A DNA stretch of 64,000 bases from Sporosarcina sp. PTS2304 (GTDB lineage Bacteria; Bacillota; Bacilli; Bacillales_A; Planococcaceae): assembly GCF_003351785.1 (NCBI RefSeq), contig NZ_CP031230.1:2402501-2466500 (forward strand). The letters are read 5' to 3'. Positions 55,788 to 64,000 of this stretch are shown piece by piece; the stretch's first letter is position 1, and each line of letters begins with the position of its first letter. The notes beneath the pieces were generated by a model, which was given only the letters and a program-made list of their open reading frames with translations, was not told where the DNA came from and did not search any database. The position numbers and the translations under genes were made by a program.

Positions 55788-55845
55788 TTAACAGCGAAAT
55801 GTTTTATGATAGAACTATCAAATACGGAGAGGTTGTGCATTACCT

Positions 55846-57033
55846 ATGTTAGATCAAAAAACAATCGATATTATTAAATCCACAGTACCAGTATTGGAGC
55901 AACACGGAAAAACAATTACGACTGTATTCTACAGAAACATGTTCAAAGCACATCCGGAATTACTAGATATATTCAATCACGCAAACCAATCACAAGGCCG
56001 TCAACAGACCGCTCTTGCAAATACAGTATACGCAGCAGCACAACATATTGATAACTTAACAGCTATTTTACCCGCTGTCGTACAAATCGCACACAAACAC
56101 GTGTCACTCGGAATCTTGCCTGAACATTATCCAATCGTTGGAGAGCATTTGCTGGGCGCTATTAAAGAAGTACTCGGCGATGCAGCGACTCCAGAGATCA
56201 TCGATGCATGGGCAGCAGCTTATGGTGTAATTGCTGACGCGTTTATCGGTGTCGAAGCAGAAATGTACGAAAACACCGCAGAAGCTGATGGCGGCTGGAA
56301 GTTATTCAAAGACTTCGAAATTGTCGACAAAGTTAAAGAGAGTGATATCATTACTTCATTCTACTTGAAGCCAGTAGATGGCAAGAAATTGCCTTACTAC
56401 TTACCTGGTCAATACATTACAGTTCGCATGTCCATTCCTGGAGCGAAAAATATCGTTAACCGTCAATACAGCTTGTCTCAAAAATCAAACGAAGACACAT
56501 TCCGTATTTCTGTAAAGCGTGAAGATATTTTACAGCCGAACGGTGTCGTATCTTGCTATTTACATGATCAAGCAAGTGTTGGAGATATTATTGAAGTCAG
56601 TGCACCAGCAGGAGACTTCTTCTTGGAGCCGACTACTACTACTCCAGTAACATTAATCAGCGGTGGTGTAGGTATTACGCCAATGAAAGCTATGTACTCA
56701 ACGATTGCTGATGTATCTCCTGAGCGTGAAGTCGCTTTCTTGCACTCTGCACGGACACGCAGCCAGCAAGCATTTGCGAACAAACTTGAGCAATTGAATG
56801 CAAAACTACCGAATTCTACGTACAAAGCGCTTTATTCCGAAGAGGGAGACGGCATCTTTACACGTGAGTTCTTAGAAGAGAATGTTATTAAAGGCAGCGA
56901 CATTTATGTTTGCGGTCCTACTGGATTCATGGAGTTCGTGATTCAGCAGCTTGTGTTAATCGGTGTACCACAAGAGAAGATCCACTATGAGTTCTTCGGT
57001 CCAGCTGTACAACTTGAATTAGCAACAGTTTAA
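55846..57033 (+). CDS. hmp: flavohaemoglobin, nitric oxide dioxygenase
   Basis: 395 residues: globin domain (proximal His85 in KHVSLGI), FAD domain with NRQYSLSQ, and NAD domain with [12 protein letters not shown] and [11 protein letters not shown]. Oxidises NO to nitrate with O2 and NADH. Divergent from its regulator nsrR. GGAGAGG site. Confidence 0.97.
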   Translation: MLDQKTIDIIKSTVPVLEQHGKTITTVFYRNMFKAHPELLDIFNHANQSQGRQQTALANTVYAAAQHIDNLTAILPAVVQIAHKHVSLGILPEHYPIVGEHLLGAIKEVLGDAATPEIIDAWAAAYGVIADAFIGVEAEMYENTAEADGGWKLFKDFEIVDKVKESDIITSFYLKPVDGKKLPYYLPGQYITVRMSIPGAKNIVNRQYSLSQKSNEDTFRISVKREDILQPNGVVSCYLHDQASVGDIIEVSAPAGDFFLEPTTTTPVTLISGGVGITPMKAMYSTIADVSPEREVAFLHSARTRSQQAFANKLEQLNAKLPNSTYKALYSEEGDGIFTREFLEENVIKGSDIYVCGPTGFMEFVIQQLVLIGVPQEKIHYEFFGPAVQLELATV

Positions 57034-57043
57034 TTATAGATAG

Positions 57044-57092
57044 GGGCTGTCCAGAAAGTCAGTAGTATCTGACTTTCTGTGACAGTCCTTTT
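57044..57092 (+). terminator. terminator of hmp (TGTCCAGAAA family)
   Basis: GGCTGTC-CAGAAAGTCAG...CTGACTTTCTG-GACAGTCC, then TTTTC; same sequence family as at 28782 and 54161. Confidence 0.85.
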
Positions 57093-57168
57093 CTTATAAG
57101 CATAAGTGAGTAATATAGCGATTAGATGGAGTGAAGCTGACTTGAAGAGTCTTGCGGCTTGCGCTTCC

Positions 57169-57320
57169 AGACGATACGCTTTCCGGAGGGGACGCGGCGG
57201 ACCGTCAAGCGCTGCGGGTTACGCCTGTCAGTGCAAAGATGTGCTCCTTCTCGCTACGCTTCACTCGCAAAAGCCGTCCTTCGCTACGGCTTTCCCTGAA
57301 CCTCCCGGAGTCGATCGTCT
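57169..57320. repeat. type A palindromic repeat, long-loop form
   Basis: AGACGATACG and CGATCGTCT arms with the type A core, plus about 60 extra bases (57230-57296) including GCTACGCTTCACTCGCAAAA and a GCCGTCCTTCGCTACGGC hairpin, the same block as in 12058-12245. Followed by a spacer with AGTTTGATCACTCTTTGT. Confidence 0.82.
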
Positions 57321-57465
57321 GTAAGCGCGAGCCTTACTTAGTGTAGGCAAAACAGTTTGATCACTCTTTGTATGTGGTGAAAAATACGTGGGCTTGTCTG
57401 CTACTTCATGTTCGTTTATTGGATGGAGTGAAGCTGACTTGGAGTGTCTTGCGGCTTGCGCTTCC

Positions 57466-57540
57466 AGACGATACGCTTTCCGGAGGGGACGCGGTGGACC
57501 GTCAAGCACTGCGGGTTACGCCTGTCGCCCTGATCCTCCC
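57466..57540. repeat. type A repeat, left part, split by IS110 copy 2
   Basis: AGACGATACG arm through CTGATCCTCCC; the missing right arm (GGAGTCGATCGTCT) is at 59302-59315, on the other side of the IS. Confidence 0.85.
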
Positions 57541-57657
57541 GGAGCATTCCTGTCTGATTAGAGACGCCCTATTGAAATACAAAAGTCCCCTTGATATGAT
57601 TTGGGGGTGTCAAGGCATCGACGGCTTGACCCCTAACCATACACAAGGAGGACTCAC

Positions 57658-58935
57658 ATGAATTCTAAAGTGAATCACAAAATTAATCAAGTAACTGAAC
57701 AAACATTAGTAGTTGGAATCGATATCGCGAAGTACAAACATTACGCCACATTTGTCGATGAACGTGGTCGTGAGATGAAAAAAGCTTTTCCTTTCTTACA
57801 AACTATCGAAGGTTTTGAAGCACTGTATGAAGCAATCCTAGATGGTATGAAAGAGCATGGGAAATCTAACGTACTCGTCGGTGTAGAACCGACAGGACAT
57901 TATTGGTTGAACTTAGCGTACTTCCTCGAAGATCGAGGCATTCCGCTCGTGGTTGTCAATGCGATGCACGTAAAACGTGTGAAAGAGTTAGATGATAACC
58001 TGCAGACCAAGAATGACAAGAAAGACGCTCTCACCATCGCGCGATTGATGAAAGACGGACGCTTTTCTCATCCTAAACTTCTTCGGGATCAGGCAGCGGA
58101 TATCCGCGCTGGCTATAGTATCGAAGAAGCATTGATCAAAGAACGCTCCGCCTTAAAAAACAAACTGCATCGGTGGATCGACAAGTATTTTCCGGAGCTG
58201 TTTCAAGTCTTTTCTGATTTCGGTGCCATGGTGCTTGCCGTATTGGAAGAGACTCCGTTACCCGCAGATATTGTCGATATGACACCGGCTGAATTGGCCG
58301 ATATTTGTGCAGACGCGGGACGGATGAAACAAAGACGTCCAAAGAAAGCAGCCGAACTCATTCAGGTAGCTCAGTCTTCTATTGGGGTTACTGTCGCCCC
58401 TTGGGGAGCGAGACGGGAAATCGCTTCTCTCGTGCGTCAGTATCGCCTGATTGAGGAAGAACTAGAGTCCATCAAGGCAGAGCTAGATGCCTTGATTACC
58501 CAAACGACAGAGTATGAATTTCTAGCTTCCGTTCCAGGGATTGCCCATCGTACCATCGCAGGCCTCTTGGCTGAGGTAGGGAGTTTCACTGATTATGAGA
58601 GTCCACGCCAACTTATTAAATTAGCGGGTCTCACACTTCGAGAGAACTCCTCCGGCACTCATAAGGGACAGAAGAAAATATCCAAACGAGGTCGTAAGAG
58701 GCTTCGAGCCATTCTGTTCAAAGCGATCCGGCCGATTCTGCGGAACAATCCAGCATTCCTTAAGCTTCATGAGTATTATACGCAGCGATCAGAAAATCCG
58801 CTTCGTAAAAAGCAGTCCATGGTCGTCTTATGCAGTAAACTACTAAAGGTTCTCCATACTCTATGCACGAAAAAACGTCGGTTTGACGGAGAACACATGT
58901 TGACAGACCTGCACTGTCTCCAACTAGCGTCTTAA
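57658..58935 (+). CDS. IS110 family RNA-guided transposase (copy 2)
   Basis: 425 residues, identical to copy 1. DEDD residues D22, E77, D120, D123 and the SSG motif at 331-333 are intact. ATG after AAGGAGGAC. The 113 bp between the IS end and the ATG are too short for a large RNA gene, whereas the 3' side has 366 bp. Confidence 0.95.
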   Translation: MNSKVNHKINQVTEQTLVVGIDIAKYKHYATFVDERGREMKKAFPFLQTIEGFEALYEAILDGMKEHGKSNVLVGVEPTGHYWLNLAYFLEDRGIPLVVVNAMHVKRVKELDDNLQTKNDKKDALTIARLMKDGRFSHPKLLRDQAADIRAGYSIEEALIKERSALKNKLHRWIDKYFPELFQVFSDFGAMVLAVLEETPLPADIVDMTPAELADICADAGRMKQRRPKKAAELIQVAQSSIGVTVAPWGARREIASLVRQYRLIEEELESIKAELDALITQTTEYEFLASVPGIAHRTIAGLLAEVGSFTDYESPRQLIKLAGLTLRENSSGTHKGQKKISKRGRKRLRAILFKAIRPILRNNPAFLKLHEYYTQRSENPLRKKQSMVVLCSKLLKVLHTLCTKKRRFDGEHMLTDLHCLQLAS

Positions 58936-58969
58936 GTACATTCTGGAATAAACATACTATTCATGACAC

Positions 58970-59190
58970 GGAGAAGCTGGCACCCCTATCGTACATCGGG
59001 CCTTGAGCCTCTCCCGGAGCATCTCGCCAGCCTCCAACTTATGATAGACCGAACGAAGGAATGTCAGCGCACGACGCTAAGAGACGTGGGAGGGTCAGTC
59101 ATCATAGGGATTTGGAGATCCATTAGTGCATGCCATATCTATTTACAGTTTCTGTAACTGTCGGCGGAGCATTCACTGTTGTTTACAATA
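58970..59190 (+). ncRNA. candidate bridge RNA of IS110 copy 2
   Basis: Contains CTCCCGGAGCAT at 59011-59022, identical to the left junction 57536-57547 (target half plus IS end), and CGGAGCATTC at 59165-59174, identical to 57540-57549. AGGAATG at 59057-59063 is the complement of the first IS bases. Small inverted repeats (ACAGTT/AACTGT at 59143-59159) precede the second match. Order target-like match then donor-like match resembles known bridge RNAs. Ends are guesses. Confidence 0.5.
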
Positions 59191-59301
59191 TCCGTAAATA
59201 TATAAATAATTAGGAATAAAATCATTAGCATATTGAAATAAAAATATTTTTTGGTTAGACACAAGATGCGATAAACCTTGTCACCATCGTATTTTCAAGA
59301 G

Positions 59302-59545
59302 GGAGTCGATCGTCTTCCAGCTTCAGCCGAAACTTAGCGTGTGCAAGACAGGTTGATCACTCTTTGTATGTGGTGAAAGACCAACATCAGCTACTATGAC
59401 TATTTCGATGGACTGAGTGGAACAAGCAATGACTCTATATGTATTCAATCAGGCAATCCAAAGCTTTATCTACACTGTTCAGGAAGTAGAGCTTACCATA
59501 CTCTATTTCTGGACGAACACAAACTGACTTACGAACACAAACTCA
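59302..59545. repeat. right end of split type A repeat and linker block
   Basis: 59302-59315 completes the type A element begun at 57466. 59316-59545 is the reverse complement of the linker seen at 12246-12534 and 24777-25055, with some deletion. No gene. Confidence 0.75.
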
Positions 59546-60107
59546 AGGATTCTCCCGGAAGAACCGGCGACTCCTGGAGGATCAGGACGACAGGCGTAAT
59601 CGCCAAAGCACTTCTGGCGAGTCCGCCGCGTCCCCTCAGGAAAGCGTCCGGTTCTGGAGGGAGAATCCTAACACGTACCCTACTTTTCTGCACCGCACTG
59701 GAGAAGTCACTTACCCCATTCTAAATTCTGGACGAACACCAACTGACTTCCCGACACAAACTCAAGGATTCTCCCGAAAGAACCGGCGACTCCTGGAGGA
59801 TCAGGGTGACAGGTGTAATCGCCAACGCACTTCTGGCGAGTCCACCGCGCCCCCTCAGGAAAGCGTCCGGTTCTGGAGGGAGAATCCTCACACATACACT
59901 CATTTTCTGCACCAAGAAAGAAGAATCATTTATCCCACACCAACTTCTGGACAAACACCAACTGACTTCCCGACACAAACTCAAGGATTCTCCCGGAAGA
60001 ACCGGCGACTCCTGGAGGATCAGGACGACAGGCGTAATCGCCAAAGCACTTCTAGCAAGTCCACCGCGCCCCCTCAGGAAAGCGTCCGGTTCTGCAGGGA
60101 GAATCCT
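59546..60107. repeat. three tandem type B repeats
   Basis: Elements at 59546-59669, 59765-59888 and 59994-60107, period 219-229 bp, all oriented opposite to that at 24654. Each has AGGATTCTCCC and GGGAGAATCCT arms and an inner GAACCGG/CCGGTTC pair. Spacers contain ACGAACACCAACTGACTTCC-like sequence. Open frames here are by-products. Confidence 0.85.
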
Positions 60108-60202
60108 CACACATACACTCATTTTCTGCACCACAAAGAATTCTTCGAGTGAGGAGAAAAATACTGTCTGCTTTCTAAGGCAATGAATTATAAAACAAAA
60201 AT

Positions 60203-60235
60203 GAGCAAAGGAAAACGAGTCGTTTTTCTCTGCTC
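60203..60235 (-). terminator. terminator of ykvI-like gene, derived from an IS end
   Basis: GAGCA-AGGAAAACG with CGTTTTTCTCTGCTC, then TTTTTGTTTTA on the minus strand. The surroundings (TTGGACAGC near 60255) resemble the right end of the IS1182-type remnant at 49925-49992. Confidence 0.6.
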
Positions 60236-60270
60236 AGTTTATACAAACGCCATATTGGACAGCTACTTCT

Positions 60271-61326
60271 TTATTTACTTCGCGCATGTGGCATACGGAA
60301 TGATGCAACGATTAACGCAATGACTAAGAACAATCCTAAATACCCGACGATTGGATAGAGGTAGCTAACTAAGTTCGTAAATCCGTAGAAGCTTAGCACA
60401 TACCCGATGATTAAAGACACGGCAACGAATAGTTTAAACTTATTCGTGTCATTGCGGACGAATCTAGAGCCGAATGCATAAAACATACTAACGGCTGTAT
60501 TGAAAATCATGGCGTATAATATACATGCCATAAAAACAGCCAGTCCGGGGGAGATGTTGTCAATAATCGCTAACATCGGTAATTCAGTTCCTGCCACAAC
60601 GTCCACTTGCGAAAATATAGCTAGATGACTTAGTATAATTAAGATTCCTAAACCTAAGCCTCCTACCAAGCCACCCCACGCTGCAGTCTTTTCATCACTT
60701 TCTGCACCACCCATTACAATAGACATTGATGCCCCTACTGCAATATTAAATGATACATAATTGATCGCAGAGATAAACCAGTTAGGCAAAGTTGTTGGTA
60801 CAGCTTTTGCGACTGGATCTAGCACTGCAAACGTTGTGTCCATCGTCGCTAAACTGTAGATCGATACCCCCACTACAGCAAGTATCAAAAATGGTGTCAC
60901 GCTTCCAATTACACTTACCACTTTGTCTACGTTTAATAAAACAGTCAAAAAAACGAGTGCAATCATCAACAAACTGCCGATAAAAGCAGGAATGCCAAAT
61001 TGTTGATTTACATTAGCACCTGCCCCCGCCAGCATGACTACACCCACACCAAATAACGTAAAAATAATGACACCATCAACTATAATTCCACCATATCGGC
61101 CACTGATTTTATATATTGCATCTTTGTGAGACTTCGTTTGTAACCGACTTCCCAATCTAGTCAGCATCATACCTAAATAAGCGAAAAGTGCCGTGCAGAG
61201 GACAGCACCAAAAATTCCTGCCATGCCAAAACTCGTAAAGTATGTCATAATTTCATTGCCTGATGCGAATCCTGCTCCAACGATAATACCGATAAACGCG
61301 CTACCCATCTTTAATACTCTTATCAT
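60271..61326 (-). CDS. ykvI: YkvI-type membrane transporter
   Basis: 351 residues, ten membrane helices, LeuT-like fold: GAGFASGNEIMTYFTSFG near 17 (unwound helix 1 motif) and INYVSFNIAVGASMSIVMGG near 190. Same family as B. subtilis YkvI. Substrate unknown. GGGGTAACT before ATG. Confidence 0.87.
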   Translation of the reverse strand: MIRVLKMGSAFIGIIVGAGFASGNEIMTYFTSFGMAGIFGAVLCTALFAYLGMMLTRLGSRLQTKSHKDAIYKISGRYGGIIVDGVIIFTLFGVGVVMLAGAGANVNQQFGIPAFIGSLLMIALVFLTVLLNVDKVVSVIGSVTPFLILAVVGVSIYSLATMDTTFAVLDPVAKAVPTTLPNWFISAINYVSFNIAVGASMSIVMGGAESDEKTAAWGGLVGGLGLGILIILSHLAIFSQVDVVAGTELPMLAIIDNISPGLAVFMACILYAMIFNTAVSMFYAFGSRFVRNDTNKFKLFVAVSLIIGYVLSFYGFTNLVSYLYPIVGYLGLFLVIALIVASFRMPHARSK

Positions 61327-61383
61327 AGTTACCCCTATTCTTCTCTGTTACGGAATATTCCGCAGACTATCTTTCCTAACTTA

Positions 61384-61980
61384 TTATTTCCTGTATTTAG
61401 AGACGAACGGGTTATCTTTCTCGTAAAAACGCCAAGGATAATGGACAGCCTCGCCTGTATTACCAATGCCTACCCTTGGCCCTGCTACGATTTCAGCTTG
61501 CGGAACACCTTCTGCTATATAAAGAGGCTTACGCGTCCAGTGATGCCCATAATAATCCATTGTCACTCCGAGCGCTTTTGAGAGCTTACCGGGACCATTC
61601 GTTAAATCGAACAGTTTTTTAATATGACTTCCACGATTTTCCCGCATCGTTTCTAGTCCTTCTACTGGCTCACCTGCCCGTATGAGAACAGCATGAGGAA
61701 CTCCTTCTTGCGCACTTACTACATTCATCAATGTGTGGGTATGCATTTGGTATGTATAGACAGACCCCGCCTCACCAAACATTACTTCCGTTCGTTTCGT
61801 TCGACGATTGCCGAAACTATGCGCTGCCCGGTCCTCAGCTCCATGATACGCCTCGGTCTCGACAATTCTAACAACCAACCGCCCTCCCACTCGCTCATGA
61901 ACAATATATTTTCCTACTAACTTACGGGCAAGTTCTAAAACAGGTACATTAAAAAAGTCAGGATCAATCGGTTCATACAT
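61384..61980 (-). CDS. DNA-3-methyladenine glycosylase (AAG/MPG family)
   Basis: 198 residues: LARKLVGKYIVHE, VETEAYHGAEDRAAHS (catalytic Glu), GSVYTYQMHTH and GNTGEAVHYPWRFY. Removes alkylated purines from DNA. ATG at 61980 eight nt after AAAGGAG. 18 bp downstream of the ABC transporter; probably transcribed with it. Confidence 0.94.
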   Translation of the reverse strand: MYEPIDPDFFNVPVLELARKLVGKYIVHERVGGRLVVRIVETEAYHGAEDRAAHSFGNRRTKRTEVMFGEAGSVYTYQMHTHTLMNVVSAQEGVPHAVLIRAGEPVEGLETMRENRGSHIKKLFDLTNGPGKLSKALGVTMDYYGHHWTRKPLYIAEGVPQAEIVAGPRVGIGNTGEAVHYPWRFYEKDNPFVSKYRK

Positions 61981-61998
61981 ATGATCTTCTCCTTTCAA

Positions 61999-63738
61999 TT
62001 AGTACACCAACCCTTGACCAGCTGCAAATTCTCTATACAATGCATGGGTTTTCAGTAGTTCTTCGTGACGACCACGTCCTGTAATCTTGCCATTCTCTAA
62101 AAAGAGCAACTGATCGGCATGAAGCACTGTCGCCAGTCGATGTGCAATAATTAGAGTCGTTCGGCCCTGCATCAAATGGTGTAGCGCCTCTTGCACATGT
62201 GTTTCTGATCCACTATCAAGATTGGACGTTGCTTCATCCAACAACAGAATTTCCGGATCATGCAATAACGCTCTTGCAATTGCAATCCGTTGACGCTGAC
62301 CACCAGACAATTTCATCCCACGTTCCCCTACCATCGTTTCAAAACGCTCCGGCATTTCTTCTATAAACGCCAACGCATTTGCGGCTTTTGTAGCTTTTAT
62401 CACTTCTTCAAGTGGCGGCCGGCTCTCCAACCCATAGGCGATATTGTCCATAATCGAACCACTTAGCAAAGGACTTTCTTGGGAGACATACCCGATTTTC
62501 TTCCGCCACTCGGCTAATGGAATAGCATCAATCGGTGTTGTACCGAGCAGAATGCGTCCGGCATTTGGTTGATAAAACCGTTCAATTAATGAAAAGATCG
62601 TCGTTTTCCCCCCACCGCTCGGACCAATAAATGCTGTTACTGTTCCTCGTTCCGCTGTAAATGAAATCCCTGCTACTACGCGTTTATCTGCTTCATAAGA
62701 AAAATGAACATCTGAAAAAGTAAGTGCTGACTCTTCTTGGACTACTTCCTGACCATTTGCCCATTCAGACTCCATTTGCAATATTCCTTGAATTCTTTCA
62801 GTCGCACCTACCGCTTTTTGGAAAGACGTAAAAAATTGCGCCATCTGTGCAAACGGTACGATAATTTGAAACAGCAAGAAGATAATCGCCACCAATGTGC
62901 CTGCCGATAAGGCCCCTTTTGCAACTTGCGCTCCTCCATATCCTAAAATGACTACTAGGATGCCCATCATCGTCAACATCATAATCGGAGAAATGACCGC
63001 TTGAATTTTTGCTTCTTTTAAACCGTAACGAAACAGCGATTGGATGGCTAATTTCCCTTTTTCCTCTTCAACCGGCTCTGCACGATAAGCTTTTACTAAC
63101 CGTATATCACCGAGCACACGGCCAAGATGCCCCGAAAACTTCGCCATTTCCGCCTGTGTAGCTTTTGCCACTTTATGCATTACACGACCAAGCGGAAATA
63201 AAATTGCCATACTGATCGGCACACTCACTAGCATGATCAATGTCATTTTCCAATCCAAAAACAGTAAAATGACGATAGCTCCTACTATGGAGAGTAAACC
63301 TGAAATGAACGACACCAAATGATCGGAAACTAATGATTTCAAAACAGTTGTATCTTGCGTGATACGGCTCATAGTCGTTCCGGATTCATTGTGATCAAAA
63401 TAAGGAACTGGCAGGCGCAAAATCTTTTGCCATAACTGATTTCGCAAATCTGCTACAACCGTCTCGCCAATATAAGCGAGCATATAATACGAGAAACCCC
63501 CGGCAATCGCTTGAACGACAAAAAGCACCAGCAACCATACACCTGTTTTAACATTCATCATGTCACTCGTAAACGAATCCACTAAATCTTTCGTAATAAG
63601 AGGAACGACCAGGCCAGCAGCCGTCTCAAGCAGTGATAAGATTAAAGCGAACACAGTTACAGCAACAGGCCAATGTAAAACTTTCAACAACTTAGCAAAA
63701 CTACGTAAAGACCCTTTTGTTTTGTGTTCTGTATGCAT
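61999..63738 (-). CDS. ABC transporter, permease fused to ATPase (BmrA-like exporter)
   Basis: 579 residues: six membrane helices (about 20-320), then an ATPase with GPSGGGKTT (Walker A, near 375), LSGGQRQRIAIARALL, ILLLDEATSNLD and IIAHRL. A homodimeric multidrug or lipid exporter of the MsbA/BmrA type. AAAGGAG before ATG. Substrate not predictable. Confidence 0.92.
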   Translation of the reverse strand: MHTEHKTKGSLRSFAKLLKVLHWPVAVTVFALILSLLETAAGLVVPLITKDLVDSFTSDMMNVKTGVWLLVLFVVQAIAGGFSYYMLAYIGETVVADLRNQLWQKILRLPVPYFDHNESGTTMSRITQDTTVLKSLVSDHLVSFISGLLSIVGAIVILLFLDWKMTLIMLVSVPISMAILFPLGRVMHKVAKATQAEMAKFSGHLGRVLGDIRLVKAYRAEPVEEEKGKLAIQSLFRYGLKEAKIQAVISPIMMLTMMGILVVILGYGGAQVAKGALSAGTLVAIIFLLFQIIVPFAQMAQFFTSFQKAVGATERIQGILQMESEWANGQEVVQEESALTFSDVHFSYEADKRVVAGISFTAERGTVTAFIGPSGGGKTTIFSLIERFYQPNAGRILLGTTPIDAIPLAEWRKKIGYVSQESPLLSGSIMDNIAYGLESRPPLEEVIKATKAANALAFIEEMPERFETMVGERGMKLSGGQRQRIAIARALLHDPEILLLDEATSNLDSGSETHVQEALHHLMQGRTTLIIAHRLATVLHADQLLFLENGKITGRGRHEELLKTHALYREFAAGQGLVY

Positions 63739-63751
63739 ATGCTACTCCTTT

Positions 63752-64000
63752 TTATTCAAGTGGACGTGCAGTAAATCCGTGAAGGTATTCTCCAATTTTC
63801 ATCCAGTCTTTTTCTAGTTCGGGTCGCAAGGAAGGCCGATAAAAGACAGAAGCGGGATGAAACGTCGGTAAAATCGTATAAGCTTGTTCCGTCCAACTAT
63901 ACTGTGTATCTTCTAGTGAATGTAAGTATTGCACAGGTTGCGTCACTAGTTGACCGTGTAAATCAGTCACTTTCGCATGTTTTCCGAGCAGCCGCTGTAA
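63752..64000 (-). CDS. uracil-DNA glycosylase family 4, C-terminal part, cut by window
   Basis: 82 residues run off the right edge: QRLLGKHAKVTDLHGQLV and ILPTFHPASVFYRPSLRPELEKDW are the C-terminal motifs of family 4/UdgX-type glycosylases (HPS loop). It removes uracil from DNA. The [4Fe-4S] cysteines would be outside the window. Stop at 63752, 14 bp before the ABC gene. Confidence 0.72.
   Translation of the reverse strand, partial: LQRLLGKHAKVTDLHGQLVTQPVQYLHSLEDTQYSWTEQAYTILPTFHPASVFYRPSLRPELEKDWMKIGEYLHGFTARPLE

Larger units (their letters stand above)
57541..59301 (+). mobile_element. IS110-family insertion sequence, copy 2
   Basis: 1761 bp, inverted relative to copy 1. I saw a single base difference between the two (59180 T, corresponding to 12670). 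It is inserted in a type A repeat at the identical position and orientation relative to the repeat. A 4-bp GGAG is shared by IS end and target. Transposase, 5' region and the 366-bp 3' non-coding tail all match copy 1. Confidence 0.93.

Overview
The window looks like a stretch of chromosome from a low-to-mid GC Gram-positive bacterium of the Bacillales, most likely Planococcaceae (Sporosarcina or a close relative). The inference rests on gene content and order: ddl-murF-cshA-ydbS-ydbT-rhomboid-acpS-ydcC-alr-ndoAI-ndoA-rsbR-S-T-U-V-W-sigB-rsbX-tex-ydcK matches the classic Bacillus subtilis order. Strong GGAGG-type ribosome sites and frequent TTG/GTG starts fit as well. No rRNA, tRNA, CRISPR or prophage was seen.

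Layout. 1-11.3 kb (minus strand): ydcK/SprT, tex, the complete eight-gene stressosome/sigma-B operon with an internal sigma-B promoter, the EndoA (MazF) toxin-antitoxin pair, alr, ydcC and acpS, then a rhomboid protease on plus. 12.0-14.95 kb: a cluster of large palindromic repeats, one of them split by an IS110-family element. 15-22.2 kb (minus): ydbT, ydbS, cshA with a long leader, an esterase, murF and ddl. 22.4-24.2 kb: rodA, a PhnA-like zinc-ribbon protein and a new 46-residue minus-strand ORF. 24.4-28.8 kb: a copper promoter/operator, a 1 kb repeat cluster, then csoR-copZ-copA. 29-42.7 kb: an MFS exporter, cardiolipin synthase, a VanY-type carboxypeptidase, a frameshifted MFS gene, yidC, an AraC regulator, ytxH, acetyltransferases, a DUF1002 protein, cvfB, mntR and a CadC-type regulator. 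42.8-49.5 kb: the seven-gene Mrp Na+/H+ antiporter operon and a KdpD-like Usp-domain protein. 49.5-50.2 kb: repeats and an IS1182-type remnant. 50.3-57.0 kb: murB, yceI, a DsbA-like protein, an FAD/Rieske oxidoreductase, ppaC, nsrR and hmp. 57.1-60.2 kb: repeats and a second, inverted IS110 copy. 60.3-64 kb: a YkvI-type transporter, a 3-methyladenine glycosylase, an ABC exporter and a cut-off uracil-DNA glycosylase.

Themes. Stress response dominates. Sigma-B and its control module are present, and sequences close to the sigma-B consensus precede rsbV, ytxH, a 51-residue membrane peptide and possibly the 46-residue ORF. Cell-wall genes (alr, ddl, murF, murB, rodA, vanY) and metal, Na+ and NO defence (copZA, mntR, cadC-like, mrp, nsrR-hmp) fill most of the rest.

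The most unusual material is the repeat/IS system. At least 16 large hairpin-forming elements share a core but carry three unrelated outer arms (types A, B, C), each of which still pairs with its own partner. Both 1761-bp IS110 copies sit at exactly the same position inside type A elements. The 366-bp non-coding tail of the IS contains a 12-nt and a 10-nt match to its own insertion junction, as expected for a bridge-RNA guide. Start codons were chosen from ribosome-binding-site spacing and family length, so several differ from the longest open frame.
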